From positions 1 to 23,110 of the forward strand of contig JAHBAQ020000098.1 of assembly GCA_018500045.2 (NCBI GenBank): a stretch of 23,110 nt of DNA. The letters run 5' to 3'. The position numbers and the translations under genes are program-made. Of this stretch, positions 6,967 to 14,800 are shown in pieces (the first letter of the stretch is position 1; each line of letters opens with the position of its first letter). The DNA comes from Candidatus Shapirobacteria bacterium. GTDB lineage: Bacteria; Patescibacteriota; Microgenomatia; UBA12405. Below the pieces are notes generated by a model. It was not told where the DNA came from, ran no database searches, and was given only the letters and a program-made list of their open reading frames with translations.

Positions 6967-7973
6967 TATTTTTTGAGACTGTTTAATTTTTTGTAAAATT
7001 CTTCAGCTTCGGCTTTGGTTTCTTGCCACCAAGAAGTGTTGGTAGTATACCAATCAATAGTTTGTTGAAGACCAGTTTCAAAAGTATATTTTGGTTCCCA
7101 ACCTAATTCACGATTAATTTTATCCCAATTGACGGCATAATTATCGTGAGCTGGACGATCAGCAACGTATTCTAGGCAAGATTCGTCTTTACCCATAAGC
7201 TTGAGCATAAGTTTGACAAGTTCCATATTGGAAGTACCTTTTTTTAAGCCGCCAATACAATAAGTTTGCCCGATTTTTCCGTTTAATAAAATTAATTCGA
7301 TAGCCCGACAATGATCTTCGACGTGTAACCAATCGCGGAAATTTAAACCTTGACCATAAACTTTGATTTTTTGATCTGTCAAAAGATTAGTAATGGAACG
7401 AGGGATCATTTTTTCGGGATGTTGATAAGGACCATAGTTATTAGAACAATTACTGATGGTGACAGGTAGACCAAAAGTTTTATAAAAAGAGCGAACTAAA
7501 TGGTCAGAAGAAGCTTTGGAGGCGGAATATGGGCTGGAAGGATCGTAAGGAGTAGATTCGTTAAACTGATCGTCGGAACCCATTTCGATGGAACCAAAAA
7601 CTTCGTCAGTAGAAATGTGATGAAAGCGCTTGTTATATTTTTTGGCAGCCATCAAAAGATTGTAAGTACCTAAAACGTTAGTACGAACGAAAAGTGATGG
7701 GTCATCGATAGAACGATCGACGTGAGATTCGGCGGCAAAATGGACAATAGCGTCAACTTGAGAGACTAATTCGTCGACAATTTTTTCATCTAAAATATCG
7801 CCTTTAACAAATTGATAATTTGATTTACCCTCAAATTCGGTTAAATTGCGTGGGTTGGCAGCATAAGTCATCTTATCGAGATTGATGATGGAATCGTCGG
7901 GATGAGCTGAAAACCAATGTTTAATAAAATTTGAGCCAATAAAACCTGAACCGCCTGTGACTAAAAGTTTCAT
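6966..7973 (-). CDS. rfbB: dTDP-glucose 4,6-dehydratase
   Basis: RmlB/RfbB converts dTDP-glucose to dTDP-4-keto-6-deoxyglucose with bound NAD+. The 335-aa extended SDR has GGSGFIGS (7-14), catalytic STDEVFG (121-127, including the Thr-Asp-Glu triad) and YSASK (Tyr149, Lys153), plus the NNYGPYQ and RPAHDNYA segments typical of RmlB. It is the first gene of the rfbBCD operon; rfbA (glucose-1-phosphate thymidylyltransferase) is not in the window and must lie elsewhere or come from another pathway. No Shine-Dalgarno is seen, and a promoter-like element ends 7 nt before the ATG, so a leaderless mRNA is possible. Confidence 0.97.
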   Translation of the reverse strand: MKLLVTGGSGFIGSNFIKHWFSAHPDDSIINLDKMTYAANPRNLTEFEGKSNYQFVKGDILDEKIVDELVSQVDAIVHFAAESHVDRSIDDPSLFVRTNVLGTYNLLMAAKKYNKRFHHISTDEVFGSIEMGSDDQFNESTPYDPSSPYSASKASSDHLVRSFYKTFGLPVTISNCSNNYGPYQHPEKMIPRSITNLLTDQKIKVYGQGLNFRDWLHVEDHCRAIELILLNGKIGQTYCIGGLKKGTSNMELVKLMLKLMGKDESCLEYVADRPAHDNYAVNWDKINRELGWEPKYTFETGLQQTIDWYTTNTSWWQETKAEAEEFYKKLNSLKK

Positions 7974-7980
7974 ATAGCTG

Positions 7981-8010
7981 ATTCTACTTCAAAAGTATGG
8001 AGAATAGCAA
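7981..8010 (-). promoter_or_regulatory. Possible rfbBCD promoter giving a leaderless mRNA
   Basis: TTGCTA (8010-8005), 18 nt, TAGAAT (7986-7981) on the minus strand. The ATG of rfbB begins 7 nt after the -10, which is where transcription would start. No ribosome site is seen. Confidence 0.5.
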
Positions 8011-8039
8011 GTTTAGGCTTAGAAATAAACCTATAATTA

Positions 8040-8068
8040 TTGACTTTTTTAATATTATAGGGTATAAT
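8040..8068 (+). promoter_or_regulatory. Consensus sigma70-type promoter of the gene at 8222
   Basis: TTGACT (8040-8045), 17-nt spacer, TATAAT (8063-8068). Hexamers and spacing are identical to those of the promoter at 1984-2012. The predicted start near 8075 gives a leader of about 147 nt. Confidence 0.88.
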
Positions 8069-8109
8069 GTTCCAACAATTGACGGAATTATAAGCTAATT
8101 TCGTAGCAG

Positions 8110-8190
8110 TTGATGCACTTTTAAAAGCAGTTACTTTTGGTGAGTGGAAATTTGGTTAGATTTTCTAATTAGATTTCTGCTCACCAGGAT
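8110..8190 (+). promoter_or_regulatory. Structured leader RNA, copy B of the shared switch-like element
   Basis: Conserved blocks ACTTTTAAAAGCAG (8117-8130) and TGGTGAGTGGAAATTTGGT (8138-8156) match copy A at 12/14 and 17/19 positions. P1-like stem: AGCAG (8126-8130) with CTGCT (8177-8181). P2: GGTTAGA (8154-8160) with TCTAATT (8164-8170). Alternative long hairpin: TGGTGAG (8138-8144) with CTCACCA (8180-8186), continued by GGAAAT with ATTTCT and capped by P2. This excludes P1. The Shine-Dalgarno follows at 8209-8216. Confidence 0.72.
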
Positions 8191-8221
8191 TGGTAGAGAC
8201 AGATGGGAAAGGAAGGTTTTT

Positions 8222-8812
8222 ATGGACGTTTTTCAAGGTTTGCTTGGACCACAAAGGGTTTGGGAGTTGACCATTACCAGAGACGAGAATGGTGTTCTCA
8301 TGCCCAGAATCAGTAGAACTGACGGTAAGTTCTTCGACATCAGGTTGGAGACTGAAGGCTACGACAGGCCGGTGATCACCAACTATGGTATCGGCAATAC
8401 AGCCGTGGTGTTTGATAAGAATGGCTGTATTGCAACCGAACCTGAGGTTACCAAGTATATCGACGGATCAACAGTGACACAGAATCGGGTTATCCGAGCG
8501 TCGGCCGACAACCCGAACTACGGCGGATTACCAAAGGGAACCGTTTCTGGCCGGAATATGCTGGATACCCAACGGGTAAGATACCGTGATGGTGCCGTCG
8601 TGAGCACGCTGGCTGCAGCAGATTTCCCGCCGACGAGGAAAACCCAAGACGGTTTTGTACCGTGCAAAATGGTTCCCTTGATCGGTATGGAGAACTACGA
8701 TGCTCCGGGCAAAGCCGCTCTGATGGATGCCATCCTGACCCTGCTGACCGAAGAAGAACTCGCCGCGCTCGGCAGAAAGCTCTATCGCAGGGCTGCGAAG
8801 AAATCCAAGTAA
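8222..8812 (+). CDS. Orphan 196-aa protein of unknown function
   Basis: I do not recognise this protein. The ATG at 8222 is chosen because AAGGAAGG lies 5 nt upstream; a longer frame opening with GTG at 8144 starts inside the leader hairpin and is rejected. The protein is soluble with no signal peptide. A beta-rich middle (VWELTITRDENGVLMPR, DGKFFDIRLETEGYDRPVI) is followed by a helical C-terminus (AALMDAILTLLTEEELAALGRKL) and a basic tail RRAAKKSK that could bind nucleic acid. Codon use is strikingly G/C-ending (CTG, GCC, ATC) against the A/T-ending neighbours, suggesting horizontal gain or a different expression class. It is a monocistronic unit with promoter, structured leader and strong terminator, in the same design as the 1454-1813 gene. 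Confidence 0.82.
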   Translation: MDVFQGLLGPQRVWELTITRDENGVLMPRISRTDGKFFDIRLETEGYDRPVITNYGIGNTAVVFDKNGCIATEPEVTKYIDGSTVTQNRVIRASADNPNYGGLPKGTVSGRNMLDTQRVRYRDGAVVSTLAAADFPPTRKTQDGFVPCKMVPLIGMENYDAPGKAALMDAILTLLTEEELAALGRKLYRRAAKKSK

Positions 8813-8820
8813 CTGCACGA

Positions 8821-8879
8821 CCCCCTCGGTCAAACACTCGCAGTTTTGCGAATGAGTGTTTGGCCGGGGGATTTTTTTT
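8821..8879 (+). terminator. Strong intrinsic terminator of the gene at 8222
   Basis: CCCCC (8821-8825) pairs with GGGGG (8866-8870). The stem continues with CAAACACTC / GAGTGTTTG and GCA / TGC around a short loop. A run of eight T follows. It starts 8 nt after the stop codon. Confidence 0.95.
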
Positions 8880-8917
8880 GGAAAAATAATTTTTAAACTT
8901 AAAAAGTATCCTATAAT

Positions 8918-8945
8918 TTGATTAATGTGTTTTTTGTGGTAGAAT
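8918..8945 (+). promoter_or_regulatory. Promoter of the gene at 9063
   Basis: TTGATT (8918-8923), 16 nt, TAGAAT (8940-8945). The predicted start (about 8951) falls at the first bases of the inverted repeat at 8950-9019. A perfect TATAAT also occurs at 8912-8917 but lacks a good -35. Confidence 0.6.
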
Positions 8946-8949
8946 ACGG

Positions 8950-9019
8950 TGGTTTATCGCTAAGATGAACTTATACAAGAGATAAAGCTTCGAATGTGGT
9001 TTGTCGAAGCGATAAACCA
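8950..9019 (+). promoter_or_regulatory. Nested-hairpin 5' leader of the gene at 9063
   Basis: TGGTTTATCGC (8950-8960) is a perfect 11-bp inverted repeat of GCGATAAACCA (9009-9019). Inside, GCTTCGA (8987-8993) pairs with TCGAAGC (9004-9010). The two stems compete for bases 9009-9010. The outer stem starts at the predicted transcription start, so the 5' end of the mRNA would be base-paired. It shows no similarity to the leaders at 1840-1940 and 8110-8190. Confidence 0.65.
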
Positions 9020-9062
9020 AAAAAACTACAGTAAGGACTTTAACAGGAAAGGAGAATGTTTT

Positions 9063-9269
9063 ATGAACGAGTGGAAAAGTCGTTACGACAAGGAAGGTCA
9101 AAGTAATTTTGACAAACTTGCCGGGAGACACTTACACGTTCAAGACAATTTCTGGTCTGTTGGAAAGGTTTTACTGGTAGTTTTTACCGCTGTGATAGTT
9201 TACATTGTTGTCACATCGGGGTCTGACCTGATTAGTGGTCTGAAGGGACTGATTAATCTGGCCAGATAG
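9063..9269 (+). CDS. Orphan 68-aa single-pass membrane protein
   Basis: The ATG at 9063 follows AAAGGAGA at good spacing; an in-frame start at 8994 lies inside the leader hairpin and is rejected. About 33 hydrophilic, charged residues are followed by one transmembrane helix (about 34-54, VGKVLLVVFTAVIVYIVVTSG) and a short tail SDLISGLKGLINLAR. I do not recognise it. Size and topology recall SecE, which often lies near rpoBC, but the conserved WP motif of SecE is missing. It has its own promoter, a structured leader and a terminator, so it is a third self-contained single-gene unit in this window. Confidence 0.75.
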   Translation: MNEWKSRYDKEGQSNFDKLAGRHLHVQDNFWSVGKVLLVVFTAVIVYIVVTSGSDLISGLKGLINLAR

Positions 9270-9297
9270 TGCTTTTATATATACATAAAAACAAAAG

Positions 9298-9354
9298 AAC
9301 CCGTCAAAAATTGGTTTAGCAATAAAATGCTATTATCAAAATTTTGACGGGTTT
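9298..9354 (+). terminator. Terminator of the 68-aa membrane protein gene
   Basis: AACCCGTCAAAA pairs with TTTTGACGGGTT over 12 bp. An inner TAGCA/TGCTA stem sits in the loop and a T-rich run follows. It begins about 30 nt after the stop at 9269. Confidence 0.88.
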
Positions 9355-9373
9355 AAATTTGTTTAAAAAATAA

Positions 9374-9399
9374 AAATCCCCCACTGACGTGAGGGATTT
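9374..9399 (-). terminator. Terminator of the LytR_C-domain gene
   Basis: On the minus strand AAATCCC and GGGATTT pair, with CAC/GTG inside one mismatch, followed by TTATTTTTT. It begins 17 nt after the stop at 9416 and faces the plus-strand terminator at 9298-9354. Confidence 0.85.
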
Positions 9400-9415
9400 A
9401 GATTTTAAAATATTT

Positions 9416-10810
9416 TTACTCTGCTAAAGTTGGAGTAGCGGTGGCTTTTTTGGTGGGGGTAGCAGTGGCAGTTTTAGTTGAAGTGCTGGTAGAAGAAGTT
9501 TTACTAAGATCGGTGCCAATGGTAAAAACAGCATCGTAAGTAGACGTGGTCTTAAGATCTTCGGTATATTCTCCTGGGAAATAATCAGCCAAAGCTGTTT
9601 GGAAATAAGCCGAAATGGTGGCTGATTTTGCAGAAACTGCATTTTCGGTAGCGGTGGTGGTAGCATTACCAACAGAAACATTGGTAAAACCTAAAGCGAC
9701 CAATTTGGCTTTGAGAGTGGCGGCTTGACCATTAATTTCGGTGGCATTTAAAACCTGGATTTTAATTTTTTTGTCGATCTCGGTAATAGTTGTTTTTGGA
9801 GCTTCGGTAGGGACAGTTTCAGGAATAGAAGTAGGAATAGTTTCTTCTACTGGGGAATTGGCTTCTGGATTTTCAGTAGGGGTATTTTTATTAGTCATAA
9901 AATAATAGACCAAGAAAGAAACTATGGCAAAAGAAAAAATAGCCACAGCGATAATTGGCAGAAGATTTTTTTTGGGTGTCATTTGGGTTTTTGGTGAATT
10001 AATATCGGTTGATGATTTTATTATACCACCTAAGCAACCAACTACAGGTATCGGTAGATTGGCAGGATATTTCAAATTTTGAACAATTTGGCTTTCATTA
10101 TAGGGCGTTTTTTCCATTTCTGTAGTAGTAATTATTTCGATTTCTTTATTGTCTGGATGATAAATTTTTTTGACTGGATTATTAAAATAAAGTTGAGCAT
10201 AATTAACAGTTTTTTGAATATCAAGATCCGGTCCTTTGAAGTTGGAAGTTAAGTAAACTTGATTATTCTTGGACAAAAGGAGAGTATATTCGTGTTCGTT
10301 TAGTGGATAAATAAGGAAAAATTCGCTAAGACAAATAGTCGACATAATATTGGAAATAGCAGCAGAAACTGGTTGATAAGCTTCGATTTGAAGGCCAACT
10401 TGAGATAAGTTATTTTTTAATTGATCAAATTTTGATTTGTCGTAGATAACGGCATTAATAATGGTCTTATCTTCGGTTTGAATGAGGGAATAATTAATAA
10501 ATTCGGGATCGATATTAAAATTGATAAATCCAGAGGCCAAGCCAATAACTTCTTTGATATCAATAGACTCAATCTTAGTATCGTAAACAAATGATTTAGT
10601 GACAGCTACATCGTCGGGGATAAGTAAAGAGATTGAAGTAATTTTATTTTGACGAATAAAAAACAGGAGACTTTCTAAATCTTTTGGTTGTTTTTCAGAC
10701 CAGAGGTTAATATCTAAACTAAAAAAATTATTGTCCTTACTGTTGAAATAAATTTCGGCTGATTTATCTTTGGGCCAAAGAACAACTTTAGGCTTGGAGA
10801 GGAATGACAT
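9416..10810 (-). CDS. Membrane protein with PilM/GspL-like N-terminus and LytR_C domain
   Basis: The 464-aa protein has three parts. Residues 1-265 are soluble and resemble degenerate actin-fold pilus or secretion proteins (PilM/GspL type; tentative). Residues 283-305 form one membrane helix. After a Pro/Thr/Glu-rich linker, residues 348-435 match the LytR_C domain (IKIQVLNATEINGQAATLKAKL, then an ALGFTNVSVG turn), an extracytoplasmic module of envelope proteins. The last ~30 residues are a Ser/Thr/Lys repeat tail (TATATPTKKATATPT). The start at 10810 is preferred: an in-frame codon at 10855 would add 15 residues unlike the family, and the region just upstream holds the rpsG terminator. It probably links a cytoplasmic platform to the cell wall; partners are unknown. 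Confidence 0.8.
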   Translation of the reverse strand: MSFLSKPKVVLWPKDKSAEIYFNSKDNNFFSLDINLWSEKQPKDLESLLFFIRQNKITSISLLIPDDVAVTKSFVYDTKIESIDIKEVIGLASGFINFNIDPEFINYSLIQTEDKTIINAVIYDKSKFDQLKNNLSQVGLQIEAYQPVSAAISNIMSTICLSEFFLIYPLNEHEYTLLLSKNNQVYLTSNFKGPDLDIQKTVNYAQLYFNNPVKKIYHPDNKEIEIITTTEMEKTPYNESQIVQNLKYPANLPIPVVGCLGGIIKSSTDINSPKTQMTPKKNLLPIIAVAIFSFAIVSFLVYYFMTNKNTPTENPEANSPVEETIPTSIPETVPTEAPKTTITEIDKKIKIQVLNATEINGQAATLKAKLVALGFTNVSVGNATTTATENAVSAKSATISAYFQTALADYFPGEYTEDLKTTSTYDAVFTIGTDLSKTSSTSTSTKTATATPTKKATATPTLAE

Positions 10811-10873
10811 ATATATTTTAGTATGACGAAAAATATCAATTAAAGCAAGAACCAAAAAGATATGGTTTGAACT

Positions 10874-10903
10874 AAAAACACCCCGAAAGAATCGGGGTGT
10901 TTT
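10874..10903 (-). terminator. Terminator of the rpoBC-rpsLG operon
   Basis: ACACCCCGA and TCGGGGTGT form a perfect stem with an AAGAA loop, flanked by A and T runs, so it can work in both directions. It lies 18 nt after the rpsG stop and ends the operon well short of fusA. Confidence 0.94.
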
Positions 10904-10920
10904 ATGAATTTAAATAAAAA

Positions 10921-11403
10921 TTACCAACGTAAATGGGCAAAAGCTTTGTTAGCATCAGCCATACGTTCAACTTCCATTCTTTTGGCAACAGCAGAACCAC
11001 TATTGCTGAGAGCGTCGTTTAATTCAGCGACAACTTTTTGAGCAAAGGAGTGATATTGTTTGTTGCTGCGAGCTCGACAAGCAGTAATTAACCAACGAAT
11101 GGCTAAAGCATTTTGACGATTACCCCGGACAGGAGTTGGAATTTGATAGACGGCACCACCAATACGGCGAGGTCTGACTTCAATTTTTGGTTTAATATTT
11201 TCCATAGCTCTTTCCAAAACTTCAAGTTCTGATTCGTTAGGAAAATCTTTTTTGATCAACTCAAGAGCGAGATAGATTTGTTTTTCGGCAGCATTGCGCT
11301 TACCATCTTTCATAGTAGCGTTGACGATCTTGCTGACCAAAACACTATTATAGATAGCATCTGGTTCAACTTTTCGAATTCTACTGGTTCCCTTTCTAGA
11401 CAT
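10921..11403 (-). CDS. rpsG: Small ribosomal subunit protein uS7
   Basis: uS7 nucleates assembly of the 30S head and binds the 3' major domain of 16S rRNA near the E site. The 160-aa protein is of normal length. It shows the basic N-terminus MSRKGTSR, a helix with KDGKRNAAEKQIY, the ALERAMENIKP-like segment, and the highly conserved EVRPRRIGGAVYQIPTPV and RWLITACRAR blocks; it ends in KAFAHLRW. It lies 30 nt after rpsL in the usual order. No Shine-Dalgarno is visible. It is the last gene of the rpoBC-rpsLG operon, which then stops at a terminator instead of running into fusA. Confidence 0.98.
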   Translation of the reverse strand: MSRKGTSRIRKVEPDAIYNSVLVSKIVNATMKDGKRNAAEKQIYLALELIKKDFPNESELEVLERAMENIKPKIEVRPRRIGGAVYQIPTPVRGNRQNALAIRWLITACRARSNKQYHSFAQKVVAELNDALSNSGSAVAKRMEVERMADANKAFAHLRW

Positions 11404-11433
11404 ATTTAATTAAAAAGTTATATTGGTTAATAA

Positions 11434-11856
11434 TTAAGCGGTTTTGGCACTAGGTTTTTTAGCACCATATTTACTGCGTGATTGTAATCTTCCAGTGACA
11501 GCACCGGCGTCATATTTACCACGAATAACGTGATAACGAACACCTGGTAAATCTCGAACACGACCACCACGAATAGAAACGATACTGTGTTCGGCAAGAT
11601 TATGACCGATACCCGGAATATAAGCAGTAACTAAATTTCGGTTACTCAATTTAACTTTACAGATTTTACGTAAAGCTGAATGTGGTTTTTTTGGAGTCAT
11701 AGTTTTGACTACAGTAACAACTCCTTTTTTGACCGGATTAATTGTTTCAGCAAAACGATTAGTAATCGTGTTGAAGTTTTTTCGGAGAGCACCAGTTTTG
11801 AGTTTTTTAACTCTAACTTTGCGGCCTCTTTTGATAAGTTGATTGAATGTTGGCAT
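11434..11856 (-). CDS. rpsL: Small ribosomal subunit protein uS12
   Basis: uS12 lies at the decoding centre and contributes to accuracy. The 140-aa form starts at the ATG at 11856 (MPTFNQLIKRGRKV); the frame is open further upstream inside rpoC, but that part does not match the family. PKKPHSALRK carries the lysines linked with streptomycin sensitivity, with His where Asn is usual. GHNLAEHSIVSIRGGRVRDLPGVRYH retains the aspartate that RimO methylthiolates in other bacteria. It begins 13 nt after the rpoC stop, with no evident Shine-Dalgarno. Confidence 0.98.
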   Translation of the reverse strand: MPTFNQLIKRGRKVRVKKLKTGALRKNFNTITNRFAETINPVKKGVVTVVKTMTPKKPHSALRKICKVKLSNRNLVTAYIPGIGHNLAEHSIVSIRGGRVRDLPGVRYHVIRGKYDAGAVTGRLQSRSKYGAKKPSAKTA

Positions 11857-11869
11857 TTTTTTATTAATT

Positions 11870-14800
11870 TTATTCAGCAGACTGATTCTTATTGACTGGA
11901 ATAAGACGTCCGATAATAACATTTTCCTTAAGACCAATCAAGTCGTCGACTTCGGCCAATAAAGAAGCTTCGGTCAAAATACTGGTGGTTTGCTGGAACG
12001 AAGCAGCTGATAACCAAGAACCGGTAGTAAGAGCTGATTGAATAAGACCCAAAAGAATTCGCTTACCTTTGGCTGGTTTAGCGTCTTTATTTTTCTCTTT
12101 GGCTTTGTCATTAGCAGCATTGAAAGCAGCTAAAGAAACAATTTGGCCATAAAGGAAAATAGTATCACCCGGATCTTCAATTTTTATCTTACCGCTCATT
12201 TCTTTGACAATGACTTCAAGATGCTTATCGTGGATAGTAATACCCTGTGATTCGTAGACACCTTGGATACTGTTGATGAGGTATTTTTGAGCAGCTTCGA
12301 TACCTTTGATTTCCATAATCTCACGAACGTCGAGAGATCCAGAAGAAAGTTGGGTACCTTGAGCAACTAAATCACCATCGGCCACTAACAAATTAGCATT
12401 TGAAGGCAAAATGTAGGTGATAGTCTTGGTGACTTTATCGTCATCTTTACCACTGAGCTTAATTTCGTAACCGTCAATATTTTCTTTAACTTTAACTTTA
12501 CCCGAAATTTCGGCTAAAGGTGAAGGAAGTTTGGGCATACGAATTTCAAAAAGTTCCTGAACACGAGGTAAACCTTGGGTAACGTCGACACCGACGACAC
12601 CTCCGGTATGTTTGGTACGGAGAGTAAGCTGAGTACCAGGTTCACCGACTGATTGAGCACCAATAACACCGACTGGAACACCAATTTCAACTGGTTTTCT
12701 GGTAGAAAGATCCCAACCATAACAGTGACGGCAAAGACCAGTTTCAGCAGCACAAGTTAATGGAGAACGGATATCAACTGATTGGATTTCGGCTTTTTCG
12801 ATTAACTTAACGTTTTCATCATCAAGAAGTTCGCCTTTGGCTAAAATAACTTTTTTGGTTTTTGGATCCAAAATGTCATTAGCTAAATAACGACCGAGAA
12901 TACGGCGTAAGAAATAGCGTTCACGACCTTTATCGGTAGCTTCGATGGTAATGAATTTGTCAGTACCACAGTCATCCATACGGATAATAGAAGTGTGAGC
13001 GGCATCAACCAAACGACGGGTTAAATAACCAGCGTCAGCGGTTTTAAGAGCGGTATCGGCTAAACCTTTGCGGGTTCCACGAGCACCAGTAACGTATTCA
13101 AACACTGACAAACCTTCACGGAAGTTAGATTTGGTAGGAAGTTGAACGATTTTACCAGTAGGATCAACCATAAGTCCGCGCATACCAGAAAGCTGTTTGA
13201 TTTGATCTTTAGAAGCACGCTTGATACCGGCGTTAGAAACGATACGAATTGGAGAATCGATATCGAGAGTAGCCCAGGTTTTTTCGGCAATTTCTTCGGT
13301 TTTTTCTAACCAAACATTTTGGCTGAGACGTTTTTTCTCGTCATTACTGATAAGACCCATTTTGTAGTTGTCTTCGATATCAGAGACTTGCTTGTTAGCT
13401 CCAGAAATAATTTGATCTTTTTCCGGTAAGTAACCACAGTCTTCCATAGCTAAAGAAATGCCTGAAAGAGTGAAGCCCTTGAAACCAATGTCTTTAAGAG
13501 AGTCAATTAACTTAACAGTCTTAATACGACCGGCAATATCTAACGATTTAACAACTAAATCATTAAGAGCTTTGGAACCAGCCATAGCTTCGTTGACATA
13601 ACCGAATTCTTTAGGAAGAATTTTGTTAAACCAGATTCGACCAAAAGTGGTTTTGATAATTTGACCATCAATTCGGACAGCAATGAGTTCACGAAGTTCA
13701 ATTTTTTTCGATTGATAGGCTAATTCTACTTCACCTTTGTCGGCAAAAATTGTTAATCCCTCGTAACCTTGGGCAGTTTCTTTGGTTAAATCTTGGGATC
13801 GAACCGAAGTGATGTAATAACAACCTACGGCCATACCCTGAGAAGGGATGGAGATAGGACTACTATCAGCTGGTTTTAATAAATTGCGAGAAGGTAACAT
13901 TAAAACTCTGGCTTCTTTTTGGGAAGCATCAGAAAGTGGTAAATGGACACCCATTTGATCTCCGTCGAAATCGGCGTTGAAACCTTTACAAACACATGGA
14001 TGTAAACGAATAGCTAAACCATCAACCAAAATCGGCTTGAAAGCCTGAATTGAGAGTTTGTGAAGAGTTGGAGCACGGTTAAGCAAGACATATTTGTTAG
14101 CAGTAACTTTTTCCAAAATATCGTAAACCTCAGTGACTCGATGATCAATTAAGTTTTTGGCACTCTTGATGTTTGGAGCAATACCGCTAGCCATAAGTTC
14201 GCGAAGAACGAATGGTCGGAACATTTCGAGAGCGATTTCTTTTGGTAAACCAACTTGGTCAAGTTTAAGCTCTGGACCGACAACGATAACTGAACGACCG
14301 GAATAATCGACACGTTTACCGAGCAAATTGCGGCGGAAACGACCTTTTTTACCTCTTAAGAGATCAGAAAGTGAACGAGGAACTCGTTTGGTACTCTTAC
14401 GTTTATTTTTGGAACTCTTTTGAGCATCGATAAGGATGTCAACAGATTCTTGTAACATACGTTTTTCGTTACGCAAAATGATTTCCGGAGCACCAAGTTT
14501 GAGTAATTTTTTGAGACGATTATTACGATTGATTAAACGACGATATAAATCGTTTAAATCAGAGGTAGCAAAACGACCACCAGTGAGTTGAACCATAGGA
14601 CGTAAATCCGGTGGAACAATTGGCACGTGAGTCATAATCATGGACTTAGGATTGATGTTGTTATCCTTCATCCCAGTAAGAATGCGGATTTTGTACATGA
14701 TTTTCTTTTTCTTAATCTTAGAACTGGTTTTATTTAATTCTTTCTTAAGATTTTTGAGTGTTTCTTCGATATCAATTTTACCTAAAACATCGGTTAAACT

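Noticed and set aside
8110..8190. Integron attC site or known riboswitch (preQ1, SAM, fluoride, ZTP, guanidine)
   Set aside because: The attC core ends (RYYYAAC/GTTRRRY) are not in the right places, and no diagnostic motif of the listed riboswitches was found by eye; a covariance search would be needed to exclude all classes.
8144..8221. N-terminal extension (26 residues from a GTG) of the orphan gene at 8222
   Set aside because: It lies within the conserved leader hairpin and has no ribosome site; the ATG at 8222 has AAGGAAGG at 5 nt.
9063..9269. The 68-aa membrane protein as SecE
   Set aside because: Size and topology fit, but the conserved WP motif is absent and the gene is not next to nusG or rplK.
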